The position numbers were made by a program, and so were the translations under genes. 64,000 nt of DNA from Toxotes chatareus (taxonomy: Eukaryota; Chordata; Actinopteri; Toxotidae): assembly GCA_016801885.1 (NCBI GenBank), contig JAFBJY010001442.1, positions 124,001 to 188,000 of the forward strand. The letters are read 5' to 3'. The stretch's first letter is position 1; each line of letters starts with the position of its first letter. The notes beneath the pieces are model-generated. The model worked only from the letters and a program-made list of their open reading frames with translations, did no database searches and was not told where the DNA came from. Shown here piece after piece: positions 46,421 through 58,808 of the stretch.

Positions 46421-47000
46421 GTCAGTAGGGGGGTTGAGGTCCATGCTGCTTTCATCAAAATTTTTAATCAAGTTTGTATCAAAACAAAAATCCAGTTCCT
46501 GTAAACATCCAACCTTCTAGTGGTTTTCCTCATTGAAGCTGTGAGAGGAGAAGGGGGCAGGGTTCAAATTGGGCAGAAAACAGAGAAAGAGAGTCAAATC
46601 AGATCAGCCACAAGCCATTATGTTTGTGTTTGAGCTGATGTGAAAACGACGTTGTTGTGTCATGTCACAGGAGTAAGCTGGATCAAGCTGACACAAGATT
46701 TTAGAGACAATTTTTTTTATTTCAAAATGTCGGGGTAAATCGATCTGAAAATGTTTGTTGTCCTTTCAACGTAAAAAATTGATGAGTTTTTATCTTTTTC
46801 CCGCTCTGAGATCGTTTACTGCAGCCTGCAAATCACTGGGTCTGATTTCAAGAGCTCAGACATTTGTCAGATGGGCTGAACAGAGCAGAACCTCTGCTGA
46901 AGTCCAGTGATCACATCTTTTAAACTGTCCATCTGTCAATTTTGTGACAGCCCCCCATTTTACGTTTTGATATTTAAAGGGAGACGATGTTCATCAAACA

Positions 47001-50000
47001 CAAAACTCTTTTTTTTAAATGGAACATGAGTTGACATGAAAAGGAATCCAAACTGTTTTGCAGAATGAAGCTTCATGACTCAGCAGTTTATTTCCACTGT
47101 GGCGAGGAAAGTTTGGTAAAAGACTTGTGCTAAAAAATCTCTGAGGGGGGGGCTTCCCCGCCCAAAGGGCTTTACCCAAAGAACATGAGGCGGAGGGGCT
47201 ACACCAAGCTGCTCCACTTCCTCTGGGACTGAAGTCCCTGCCTTTTATACTGGATTTCTGCATCAGTGACTGACAGCTGATGAAGGATCTCTGTAAACAC
47301 TGATTTATCACCCTTTGTTTCTTTTTCTCTCAACAGATGGAACTGGGAGGCGGTGTGTGTTGGGGAGGGAAGGTTGGGCCTGATGATCCAAAAGGAAGGC
47401 AGCAGCGGGAAAGAGGCTCTTTGGTCCAACTGGGGGGTAGAGGAGAGGGGGGTTTATCCAGCAGGGTGACAGAGGCCCGAAGAAGGAGAAGACTAGGGTG
47501 CAGTCTGAGCTGCCTGAGAACAGCTCCACTTTAAGTCCACCATCATCCCGGGGTTCCTCTGGGTCTGAAAGAAAATCATGTTCTGGACTGCTCCGCTGCC
47601 TGTCCTTCCAGCTGGGCACACTGAGACTCCCCCCCTCCTCCCCCCCACCGAACTTTTTTTTTTTTTTTCTTCACAGATGCAACCCAAAGTATAAATCAAT
47701 TAATCAGCTGCATATGTGGGTAAGAATTCGCTAATTTTGCATTATTTTTCTTACAGACTTTTGGGTTCAGGTTATGCAGTAAAGGGGAGGACCAAATGTC
47801 TTCAAACAGTACACAAGAATATTTATTATTCACTACTTATTCTTTAGTCCCGATGAAGTTTTAATCAAATATGTTTCAGTCTCTTTACCTTCCTGACTGA
47901 CAGGCATCATGGACCCAGTACCTGTGTGATGAAAAATTCATTTAAAAGTCTAGGATGCATTGAATATTGCCACCGAAAATTTTCCCGGAAAAATTTTTTT
48001 CACACTGGTAAAGGGATACCGGGGACTTCGATGGGGCCCTAGGGGCGAGGTATTTTTGTTTTTTAACCCCCCAATTTAGAGGGTGGCCATTTTTCCCTCT
48101 TAAAGGGGCTAAAACCAACAGGTATATAGCTACAGAGGGCCCCCCTTTTTTTGCACTGATCCCTGTTTAGGGGTGAGGGGGAAAAATGGAGAAGCCCGGG
48201 AAAAAAGGAGGTGGAGAAAGGGGGCTAAAAATTAAAAAAACTTTTTTTAGCGCTGCAAATGTGTAAAATAACAGACATATTCTCTGGAGGGGGCCCCTTA
48301 CCCCTGTCCCCGAACCCAGGTTAAAAGGGGAACAGGGGGAAAGGGCAGCCAGAGACTGTTTACAGGGAACCGGGGGAAGGAAGGGGGGAAAGCACAGCAG
48401 GACAGTAGTAATGTTAGGAAAAACCGGGGCTTTTTGGGGATTGACAGGAAAAATCCCACCTTTAAAGCCGTTTTTAAGCCAAACATGACCCAGGAATGTA
48501 GAATTACAAGGGGAAAGGGAAGGGGGAATAAATATTCCTGTCGCGTTGGGCCCTTTGTTTTTTGAGTTTTTTCCAGTATCACTGCAGAGGAGATTTTCTG
48601 CTTATTATCAAAAAAAAAAATTAATAAAGATACTAAATGTTTTGATGCTTTGATCCAAAAATTTTCCAGGAGTTCCAAATATTTTTATTTTTTTTTTTTT
48701 TAGGTTTTATTTATCACTTAATAAATTGTAATAATTGTCCCCCCTTCCGTCTAGTCAAGCCGCTGTAGTGCAGTTGAGGGAGAGAAAGAAGTGTTATAAA
48801 TTTGAAATCTATTCCCAAAAATTTGAAAGGGCATTTAGGGGTCTCCTTCCCTTCCAGGTGGGCTGCCAGCCCGTGTCCCCAACTTTTTGTAAGATGCATT
48901 TTAAAAAACCATTGAAAATGAGTTGTGGAGTTTGCTGGGGGTTTTTTGGGGTGGTTTTTTTAAATTTGGGACCCTGGTTTCTGGGCCCAAAACATAACAA
49001 TAGTAAAAAATTCTTTGGGGAACACATACAAAAATTTGTCCGTTTGGCCCAATTTTGAGGGGGGGGTCAAACCAAAAAAAGCCAGGGCCGTTTTTTTCCC
49101 ATCCAACCCTTTTATCACCGAAAAACGGGGGAAACAGGGTGTTGTGATGACAAAGTGAAACCGAGCCAGTACGATTGTCTGGAAGGCCAACATGTTAAGG
49201 GATTTCAGTAAATCTGAGAAAGAACACATAGCATTTAAAAAAAATTAATGTCGAAAATTTTAAGAGGGGGGTATCAGCAAAAAATTTCCCCAAATGGGGT
49301 TTAATTTTTCACCTGAAATCCAAAAATCTCAATCGCCGTTGAATATAGAGGAATGCAGAGGAAAAGGTCCTTTCCCCACACCCCACCCCCTCTGTGGGGG
49401 CGTTTTTGAAAAGGGAAGGGAAATTTAAAACTTAACGGTTTGGGGAAATTCCCGGTATTTGTTGTTTTAAAAGGGCCCCCGGTTAAAATGGGCAGGAATC
49501 TTTGTTTTTTTCACTATTATGTTGTAGTCCTGTTTAAAATTTTAAAAACACTTGATTATTGCCCTATTTTTTTTTAAGAAGAAATTTTTTTTACAATCTT
49601 GTTTTAAATTTATTTACTTTAAAAATTCATATTTAATTTTTTGGTCCCAACCCTTGCAATTTTAGGGGGGTTAGTAACGTCATGCCAAAATGCAAATTAC
49701 AAATTTTAATGGCATAATAATTTGGTTTTTTTCCCCGAATTTTTTTCCCTATAAACTGTTTTTTAATACTTTAGTTGTTCTTCATAAAACCCCTTCATTG
49801 AAAAAAAAGTTCTTTAAATTAAAGTAAAAAGTAGGTAATGTTTCAGCTTAAATTTTTATTCATATAAACTATTTTTTTTAATTTTTTAAACCAATGTTTT
49901 GAAAATACAAAAATTTTTCTTCCTATTAAATTTTAATTTCTTGTAAAATACAATAAAAGTCCCTTTTGCTAAAAAAGTTTAAAAAAGAGTTGGTTATGTT

Positions 50001-50459
50001 GAAAATGTTTTTCAAAATTACTTATTTATTTATGGTTTTACCCCGAAAACTGGGGCCTTTTGTTGAAAAACAAAAATCAATCTGTCCCTGTTTTAATCCC
50101 CGTGCCCTTTTACTTTCCAGTTTGTTTTAAGGGGCAAATTAATTTCAAAAAGTAAGGGGAAAAACAGGAAAAAATCATTTTTTTTGTTGGATTCATTTCA
50201 TCTTTCACTGGTTTTTTTAAACCCTAAATATAATTTTGAAAGAATAAATTAAAAAACAAAGTTTTATTTTTTGTTTAAAATAAATAAAAAATGATTCCCG
50301 GTTTCAACCTGGGAAACAAAAAAGGGTTTAAAGGATAGGCCTGAAAAGGAAAACGAGTTCTAATGCAAGTCTCTGCTTAGAACTATTTTCTCTTTCCCCC
50401 CTGGGTTTAAATTTTAAATTTTAAAATTTTTAATTTTCAAACGAGAAAAAAGCCCTCGG
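47001..50459. other. low-quality sequence, no gene identified
   Basis: Frames at 47311-47015 (minus) and 47337-47734 (plus) have no domain I can name. From about 47950 the run-length artefact is severe. Confidence 0.5.
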
Positions 50460-50880
50460 AATTTTCAGATGGCTGGTTGTTTTTAAAAACCCAAGTTTTC
50501 AGGGGTTCCCCTGGGGGGCTTTTTGGTTTTTTATGTTTCCCTGTTTTTTTTTTTTGGAATCTTGAGTTTCCTTTTTCCCTTTTTTCTGTTTTTGATTTCC
50601 CCCCTCGGGCCCCCACCCCCGGGTTACCTTCCTCCCCCAATATGTTTACCTGTGTTTTCTCCCGCCCCGATATTTATTGTTGATTTTTGAGATTGCTTGT
50701 GTTTTGTGCTACCCAAACTTTTTCCGTTTCTTGTTGTCTTGGGGAACGATTTTGACCTTCCCTGGATTTTTGGTTTCAAAATTTGTTTTAAAAAAACTTT
50801 TCTTTAGGACTGACTGCACTGTTGAACCCACCAAAAAGTTTCATCCCCATACTTTTTGCTCCCGGGGGGCCGTGCCCCTC
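50460..50880 (+). repeat. possible LTR, degraded
   Basis: The segment has the look of a gypsy-type LTR (GCTTGTGTTTTGTGCTACCC, TGGGGAACGATTTTGACC, then CTTTCTTTAGGACTGACTG), but no TG...CA ends or duplication could be fixed in the poor sequence. Confidence 0.3.
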
Positions 50881-52739
50881 CTCCTTCCACTTTTAAAAGT
50901 TATAAATATTGAAAAAGAGGATCACCTTTTTTTAAATTTTAACAACATAAATTTGATTTCCCCTTGATCAAAATTTGTTAAAAAGCAAAAGAGGCAGCAA
51001 CAACAGGAAAATACCATCAGGAGACCCTTAAAACCTTCAAAAATATGGGTACCCCCATTGTTTTTAAGGGAGAAAAGGTGAAAAAATCAGACTGTGCTGT
51101 TTAAAAAAATAAACCTTTTTGGTTTAATGTACAAGGGCAAACTGCTGCCACTGTGGAAAGGAAAACAAAAAAATTTTTTGAAACCTAAATTCTTTTTGAA
51201 ACTTTCGGGTTTTTTTAACCGGCCCAACAATTTTCCCCCGTCCTCGACCAAAACCCCCTTGTTTAAAGTATATTTTAAAATATCAAATGAAATGGGGGTC
51301 TTATCATCTCTCCTTTTTTTAAACAACAAAAATCAATGGGGCTTTGTAGTTTTTTCAAAGTCCTAGTTGTGTGGGGAAAAAGGGGGGTAAAGGGGCCGTT
51401 CACTCTTTTTTGCCCCAAAAAAATTTTTAACCCTTTTTCCCGACTTCTTCAATAAATTTCCCGGCCCAATCAGGTTTTGTTTTTCGGGGAAGGAATAAAT
51501 TAAAAAGGGGGTTTAGATTAAGTGGCCCGGGGAAGGGTTTTTATTTACGCATTACGTTTTTTACCCGTGGTAAAAGAGTTTGGGCGAAAAGGTCTCGGTC
51601 ATTAAAAAACATAATTTAAATTTTTATTGAAATTAAATTTCATCATCTTGGGGTGTTTGTTTGGCCCCCTTGAGCGCGTGGGGTCAAAACTGTCATTTGA
51701 TCAATTTCCCGCCCGGCCTGGACCCCAAAACGCGTATGCTAAAAAGGTAATGGGTTTTGCCCTGGGGAAAGAAACCCAAGGTCAATTTGGGGGCCCCATT
51801 AAAAAAATCATCTCCCTCAAAAGTTTTTAATCATCATATTTAAAATCCAAGTTAAAAATTCACGCCCGGAGCTTTGGGCCCCCCCTGAAAGGTCCCGCCC
51901 CAAAGCTGTAGGAAGGGGGGAAAGGGGGGGGCAGTTATTTTCCCCAATTGGAGGGGAAAAATTAATGGAAATTGTGGGATTTCCCAAAAGATTTATTTAT
52001 TTAAAATACAGGCCTATAATTCCCCTCCGGTTTTTGTTTTTTCTGAATTGTGAAAAAATAAAAATAATAGAAAAAATTTTGGTCACCGGTGGGTTTTGGT
52101 TTAGTCTTGACTGTTGAGTGGTTTTGGGGGGAAAAATACTTGGTCCAAATAAAACAGAGATTGGACAGAAAAAAAGGTCAAAATCGGATGCCCAATTTGG
52201 GCCAAAAAGTAAAGGATGTAACTTTTTTCAAGATTCACTAGCTTAAAATTCCCCTGTTTTGGTGGGGAAAAAAAGTTGTTACCCTTTCTTGCTTGTCTTG
52301 CATGTTAAAAAATAATTCGGGGCTTAAAAACAAGATCTAAACCCTAAGCGTCCAAAAAAACTTTTAATTCATTGGATAGAATATTTTGGGAAGTTGGGGA
52401 ATTGAACAGAATTTTCATTCTGTAGAGTTTTTGGGGGAAATTTTCCGTTTCACTCTATTTCGTCCAAGTTTAAATTACCAAAGTGTCCCAAAATTCCCCG
52501 CAAGAGGAATTTTCCTCCCCCAAAATCATTAAATAACTTAAACAAATTTTAAAATTTTCTGTTTTAAAATTTCAAATTAATGGATGTTTTTATAAAATTA
52601 TATTTAGATGTGTTTTGATGCCCCAACAAAATTTCAATTTCGGGTCCTTTTTTTTGGCACCTTTCCCTAGCCCGGATGACCAACCCCCCATACAAAAGGC
52701 CTCTTTAAATGGCCGAAACCCCCGGGATGAGGGCCCCCT
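50881..52739. other. low-quality sequence, no gene identified
   Basis: Homopolymer-distorted throughout; sequence becomes normal near 52740. Confidence 0.7.
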
Positions 52740-55400
52740 TCCCCCCCCCGCTCTAAAGCAGACAGGACTGCGGACTCGGCCAAATGCAGAGGCGGAGGGC
52801 TTGCACTTTACATCCACAACTCCTGGTGTACAGCCGCACACATCATCGGAACGCTCTGCACTCCTGATCTGGAATACCTGGCTGTGAAATGCAGACCATT
52901 CAAGGCGGTGAGAGAGTTCTGCTCTCTCAGCTGTGATTGTGGCTGGAGATTTCAATCATGTGGAACTGAAAGCAGTGCTTCCAAAATTCCAGAAATTTAT
53001 ACACTTTCCCACCAGAGACAATAATATACTGGATCAGGTTTACTGCAACATCCCAGGAGCATACAAAGCTGCAGCAGCACCTCACCTGGGCATGTCGGAT
53101 CACATCTCTGTGGAGCTAATCCCAGCATATAAACCTCTGATCTGCAGGACAAGACCAACCACCAAAACAGTTCAGGTATGGACTGAGGAGGCTTCCTCAG
53201 CACTACAAGACTGTTTTGAACTCACTGACTGGGGAGTGTTCAAAGATGGCTCGGACCTGGAAACCTATACATCATCCGTCCTGGACTATGTGCAATTCTG
53301 CACTGATGCTGTTCTGCCCACAAAGTCCATCAAGGTGTTTCCAAACCACAAACCTTGGTGGGACAGCACAGTGAGGCCTCTGCTCAAAGCTAGGGATGTA
53401 GCCTACAGGTCAGGTGACAGGCTGGCCTACAGAAGGGCCCGGACAGAACTGAGGAAGGGCATCCAGCAGGCCAAACACAGGTACAGACAACGCATTGAGG
53501 AGCACTTCTCCAACAACAACCCACGGGAAATGTGGAGAGGCATCAGGACTATAACAGACTACAAGAACAGCAACCAGCAGATCAGCCACGATCCCGCTCT
53601 GCCTGACACCTTAATCACGTTCTTTGCACGCTTTGACACTCCTGGCAGCAGAGAGACTGTTCATCTCCCACAGCTAGAGGAGCAGTCCCAGCCTCTCGTC
53701 CTGCAGTATCACCAGGTGAGCTCCACCCTGAAGAGGATTAACACCAACAAAGCTGCAGGACCAGATAAGGTGTCAGGTCGGGTCCTGAAGCTGTGTGCAC
53801 ATCAGCTAGCTGGTGTTTTTCTGGACATTTTCAACTTGTCCCTGCAGTTAGCTTCAGTTCCTGCATGCCTTAAGTCCTCCATCATTGTGCCTGTGCGAAA
53901 AAATCTGCCGTCACCAGCCTCAACGACTACCGCCCAGTCGCTCTGACACGGTAATCATGAAGTGCTTTGAGAGGATCGTCTTAAGTCACATCAAAGACAC
54001 CATCCCTGCTACTCTGGACAGACATCAGTTCGCCTACAGAGAGAACCGATCAACAGAGGATGCGGTCTCTCTAGCACTGCACACAGCCCTCACTCACCTG
54101 GAGCACCCCAACACCTACGTCAGGATGTTGTTCGTGGATTTCAGTTCAGCTTTCAACACTGTGATCCCGGACAAGCTGACTCTGAAACTTCACAACCTGG
54201 GACTGCCTGGCCTCTTGTGCTACTGGATCAGGGACTTTCTCACCAACAGGCCTCAAGTGGTGAGAATTGGCAACACCACATCATCCACACTGATCCTGAG
54301 CACAGGCACACCGCAGGGGTGTGTGCTCAGCCCAGCCCTTTTCACCCTGTTCACACACGACTGTACCAACATTCATTCCACCAACATAGTCGTAAAGTTT
54401 GCAGACGACACCACCGTAGTGGGTCTCATATCGGACAATGATGAGACTCACTACAGAGAGGAGATCCAGCACCTGACAGGATGGTGTGCAGACAACAACC
54501 TTGTCCTGAACACCAGCAAGACCAAGGAGGTCATTGTGGACTTTAGGAGATCCAGGAGGATGGAACACACCCTCTCCTCATTCATGGGGAGGAGGTGGAG
54601 CGGGTGGACAACAACATCAAGTTCCTGGGCATCCACATCACATCTGACCTCACTTGGTCCATGCACACCTACCACCTGGTGAAGAAGGCTCAACAAAGGC
54701 TCTTCTTCCTCAGGAAGCTCAAAAGGTCTGGACTCTCCCTCTGCTCCTGACAAACTTCTACAGAGCCACAATAGAGAGCATCCTCTGTTTGAGTGCAACA
54801 GTGTGGTACAGGAGCTGCACTGCACAAGACAGGAAGGACTTGGCCTGGGTGGTGAAAACAGCACAGGGGATCGTGGGGAGTCCTCTCCCACAACTGGACT
54901 CTATATACGACAGCCGGGTTCAAAGGAGGGCCAGTCGTACAGCTGCAGACCCCACCCACCCAGGTCACAAACTGTTTGTACCTCTCCCTCTGGCAAGAGG
55001 TACAGGAACATCAGAACCCACACCAATAGGCTAAGACACAGCTTTTTCCCCAGAGCTGTGAAATCCATCACCCCATCTCCTCACACATCCACCCTCCACC
55101 AATCCAAAGGCTGATCACTAGACGCCTGCAAAAGACACTCATGCTGCACTGCACTTTAGTCAGAAATAAGTCAGAGATAAGCTGTACTCTGACCCATATA
55201 TCCATATTCATACCAGTCACTTTATATATTGTTGCACTGTTCACCATATTCTTTATCCCTATTTTATTTTATATTTTATTCTATTTTATACTTATTTAGA
55301 TAGATTTTAAATATGCCTTTTATGTTACTATTTGTGCCAAAGAGCTGCTGTACAAAATTTCATTGTGCCTTGCATAATGACAATAAAGATTCTTGAGATA
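52740..55400 (+). mobile_element. Rex1/Babar-like LINE, nearly full ORF2, frameshifted
   Basis: Endonuclease: GGGLALYIHNSWCT (near 52795), VKCRPF, then VAGDFNHVELKA (52939) and MSDHISVEL (53092), which carry catalytic D/N and S-D-H residues. Linker and RT: AAGPDKVSGRVLK (53753), then in a second frame the FVDFSSAFNTV palm block (54133), TPQGCVLSPALF (54308) and the catalytic FADDTTV (54398). The C-terminal part (LLTNFYRATIESIL, VWYRSCTAQDRK) lies in a third frame and ends near 55030. Breaks near 53890-53945, 54585 and 54740 disable the protein. The 3' end is at about 55390 (GACAATAAAGATTCTTGAGA) followed by (GATA)n. The 5' end is lost in the poor sequence. Confidence 0.87.
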
Positions 55401-55591
55401 GATAGATAGAAAGATAGAAAGATAGAACTTTATTGTCACTTGCACAGAAGTACAGGCTAAATTTGTTAAGGGGTATAGCCGCCCGGGACGCAGCAAAATG
55501 TTTGCGATTTGTATGACCGAGACTGCCATGTTCTCAACCGGTGTTCGGACTGTCTTCCGATGTTATCAATCTGTCTCCGTTCCTCCTCAGA

Positions 55592-55979
55592 TCAGGCTGA
55601 GATGTCACTGATCAATCCTTTGATCCGAGCTATCTTCTGGTGGAATTCCGTCAGCCGAGTACTCATGAACCCACGGTGCTGTTTTATATCCGCGCTTAGC
55701 GGTAGTGCCGATCTGCCAGCAGCGTTTTTTCCAATTCTCCGATAGATCAGGGCAATACCCAGGCCAATCAGTAGTATCCCTGCTATCAATAAAGATAAAT
55801 AGATCCTCCACGTCTTCCAGGGACAGCGCTTCCAGGCATACCAAACGCCAGGAGTCCCAAGCATCTCGGACATACCTTGCAGCGAATGTCCCCTCAGGGC
55901 AGAGTGGTTCTCCCGGTGATTCTTTTCTTTGTGGGAAAATTTTGTCCAATGCACTGAGTGACCAGTTAATTAGCTGCAT
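55592..55979 (-). CDS. unidentified membrane-segment protein, two overlapping frames
   Basis: Two minus frames overlap. Frame A (55979-55605) starts MQLINWSLSALDKIFPQR and has DSWRLVCLEALSLEDVEDL. Frame B (55954-55592) carries a clear membrane segment IYLSLLIAGILLIGLGIALIY followed by basic RR and a polar tail (STRLTEFHQKIARIKGLIS). A likely single protein would use A for the N-terminus and B for the tail, implying a frameshift near 55800. I do not recognise the family. It sits between a LINE tail and a hAT element and may be a TE accessory frame rather than a host gene. Confidence 0.4.
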
Positions 55980-56263
55980 ATCAAAAAATATATCCCAAAA
56001 GTAGAAGAGCAGGGTGCTCAGGAAAGAAAATCACAAAGACAAGAGAAACAAAAAAAGCACGCCAAGAGACAGTAGGAGCAGTCAGAAACACGTCTGCACT
56101 CCTCAGAAGCAGGAAGTAGTTATGATCATAAAACACCTCAAGTTTATCTGAAAATTCTAAAGAAAAGAACACACAATGCCTCAGTGATTCACAGAAGTAT
56201 ATCACAGATCACAGAACTATATCAAGCATGTCTCATGCAGCACTTTAAGTGGGGTTGCATAGT
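55980..56263. other. short non-coding interval
   Basis: A-rich, no motif. It includes the presumed 3' flank of the hAT element. Confidence 0.4.
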
Positions 56264-57535
56264 TTATTTGACTCCTGACACCTGGCATCTTTTAGCTTTC
56301 ACCAGCGCATCAATATCAGGCGTCACATTCTGAGTGGCAGCCAACTTCAGGATGTGATTCAAGTGCTTGTGTGTGAGCCTTGAGTGCAGCTTTGTTTTAT
56401 TTATGCTCATTACAGAGAAAACTTGCTCACAAAGATATGTAGTTCCAAACATGCACAACAGTTTTGCAGCGAGGGCTGTCAAGTTGGGGTAACCTGGCAA
56501 GAGATTCTGATCAAATGTGTCCAAGCCAGCAATCCGAGTCACACTGCAAGTCTATTATATTGTCTCAAGTTGGATGTTGGCGGGCAGATTAAAGGGATTC
56601 ATGGTGAATGGCGAGCAAAAAACTTTGAAGTCTTTCTCCAGTTCATCAAAAATCTGAAAGCGTTGCTCAAACTCCCATAACAGTCCCGTTATTTTTTCTT
56701 TGAACTGCTTCATGTCTGCCACATGTTGGGTTGCGCACACATTTTTCAGACAGGGGAAGTGAGCTGTATCACCACCGGCGAGTTGTGTCTCCCACAATGA
56801 CAGCTTCAACTTGAAAGAACGTATGCTGTCATGATACTGCGTGACAACTTTGTTGCGCCCTTGCAGCTGTTTGTTCAAGTTATTCAGGTGCTCTGTAACA
56901 TCCACCATAAATGCAAGGTCCTGCATCCATTCTGAGGAATTAAATTCTAACACTGGTTTGCCCTTTTCTTCCATGAGCTGTTCAATTTCTTCTGGTAAAT
57001 AAAAGAAACGCCTCAGCACAGCACCTCGACTTAACCATCTTACCTCAGTGTGGTATGGCAGGCCATAGATGTCCATAGAAGTCTTTCTCTCTGAGAAGGC
57101 TGTCAAATTGACGGTGATTCAGGCTTCTGGATTGGATGAAATTAACAGTTTGGATGACCACCTTCATGACGTTATCCATCTTTAATGACTTGCAACACAA
57201 AGCCTCCTGGTGCAAAATACAGTGAAAAGTCCAAAAATCATGTCCCCCATTTGCAGATTGCACTTTCTCTCTGAACTTTGTCACAACACCTGCTTTTTTC
57301 CCGATCATTGAAGGCGCACCATCTGTAGCCAGGCTGACAGCGCGGGACCAGTCCACTCTGACCCTGTCCAGCACGCCGACGAGTGCAATGAAATTATCAG
57401 CTTCTCTCTTCTCCGCTGTCCTTGAAAGTTGTCATAGTTGTTGGCATGAAGACTCACATAGTGGCGATGAAGGTTATATTCACTCTGCGTCCACTTTTCT
57501 CTTTTCTGACAGAGACATATTGGGGCAATCCTGCA
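56264..57535 (-). pseudogene. hAT transposase, GTF2IRD2/ZBED-like, degenerate
   Basis: Minus frames: 57374-57045 (VSLATDGAPSMIGKKAGVV, HCILHQEALC: hAT catalytic-core D and H/C region), 57106-56555 (EVRWLSRGAVLRRF, WMQDLAFMVDVTEHLNNLN) and 56542-56264 (AKLLCMFGTTYLCEQVFSVM, the C-terminal dimerisation helix). The upstream part from 57535 (MSLSEKRKVDAE) jumps directly to the core, so the BED-finger region is deleted. Stops and a frameshift break it near 57100 and 56545. It would be a cut-and-paste transposase. The family call is from the combination of motifs. Confidence 0.85.
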
Positions 57536-58020
57536 GCTTCCCGTTGCAGCTCAGGTCCAGGTGTCTCTCTCTATCTCTGATCTCTGTCCTAATCAATGAG
57601 CTTTCACTAACATGAGTAGAGGGACTTTGTCCTTCTCTTATTGTGGATCATCATAATGTCAGCCTTCTACAAACATCATCCAAATGTCACCACAACATTC
57701 ATACAACTATTCATGTCAACACAGATTCATAACATGCTGCTGACCTCAAGTCTGGAATTAGAAGATAAAGATCAAATCAGACATTTGGACTAAAAACTGA
57801 CTTTGATTCACCACTGAAATGGATCAAACTTCAAATGTTCAGTCCTGATCCAGGAAAAATGTCTTGCTTGGTCCTGGTCTCTATCCTGCAGATCAGCTCA
57901 GGAAATCCACAACTGAACACATTCAACTGAACAACAACTATTTGATCCCAAATTACAGATGGATTTAATGGAAAACTTTGAAAAATACTCAGAAGCAAAG
58001 TCACATACATACAATTTAAC
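57522..58020 (-). pseudogene. NLR LRR exon fragment and intron
   Basis: 57566-57522 on minus encodes RHLDLSCNGKLQD, the middle of the LRR exon, cut at the hAT boundary. 57590-57838 repeats the intron at 9085-9335. 57838-58020 matches, in inverted orientation, 41680-41880 in the plus-strand NLR gene (CCATCTGTAATTTGGGATCA). It is thus a displaced piece of an NLR gene. Confidence 0.75.
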
Positions 58021-58028
58021 ACTACTAC

Positions 58029-58455
58029 TGTCATGAGGCAGCTCTGCTGCCTCTGGGGTTTGCTTGCTGTCTTCCTGTGGGCATGTTGTGTGTGTGTGTG
58101 GATTCCAGGGCGGCTCCTCCCTCCTCCCTCATCCTCATCAGGATGATTCCTTTCACCTGTGTGCAGTCTGGCGGCAATCTACCTCCCCAGCAAGTGTATA
58201 AGAGGCTCGGCTTGTCTGTCAACCCTCGCCAGATCGTTCCATCATCTCACGTGACTCCTTCGGTTTCCCCATCCAGCGTCACCACCTCACCGTTTAATCC
58301 GTCTCCGCCACGCCGTCCCAGAATTCCTCCTGTCCTCAGCCTCCCCCTTTTGATTTAGTTTGAACTTTCAGAATAAACTGTCCCTTTTCTTTACCGCTAA
58401 ATCTCTCTTTGTCTGCTTTTGAGTCCAGGCCTAGACAACTTGACTAACCCTAACA
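58029..58455 (+). repeat. solo LTR, family A (copy 2), with target-site duplication
   Basis: TGTCATGAGGCAGCTC...CCCTAACA, flanked by the exact 5-base duplication ACTAC (58024-58028 and 58456-58460). AATAAA near 58373. It lies at the end of the NLR intron remnant. Confidence 0.88.
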
Positions 58456-58499
58456 ACTACTGCAGTTAATGGACTGAAACATGTCAAACCAACAGTGTG

Positions 58500-58808
58500 G
58501 TCGTTTAAGATTTTGCTCCTTAACAAATTATTCTCTTCAGATGGGTGTCTTCCCCTGCTGTTCTTAAGATGGCCAGAGTCAAATCCCTTCTGAAGACAAT
58601 TTAGATCCCTCCATACTTAATAACCACAGACGAGAATCCAATCTACCATTTTAAAGTAACATTTTAGAAAAGCTTGTTTTTAATTGGTTGAATGTTTTTT
58701 TAAACTCTCACAGTATTTTGGAAATATAACAATTTGGCTTTCAGACCAATCATAGTACTGAGACTGTACTAGTCAAGATTGTAAATGACCGAAGGTGATA
58801 TATGGATA
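58500..58808 (+). pseudogene. older L2-like LINE RT, 5' part, interrupted
   Basis: Encodes NLDPSILNN, an LPF..ILEKLVFNWLN block and FGFQTNHSTETVLVKIVND, the finger/palm start of an L2/Maui-like reverse transcriptase. It is cut near 58809 by the A-rich start of another LINE. The remainder reappears at 63637. Confidence 0.8.

Noticed and set aside
46271..47430. B30.2/SPRY exon at the end of the NLR gene
   Set aside because: No PRY/SPRY motif could be read; sequence after LRR exon 5 looks like a 3' UTR.
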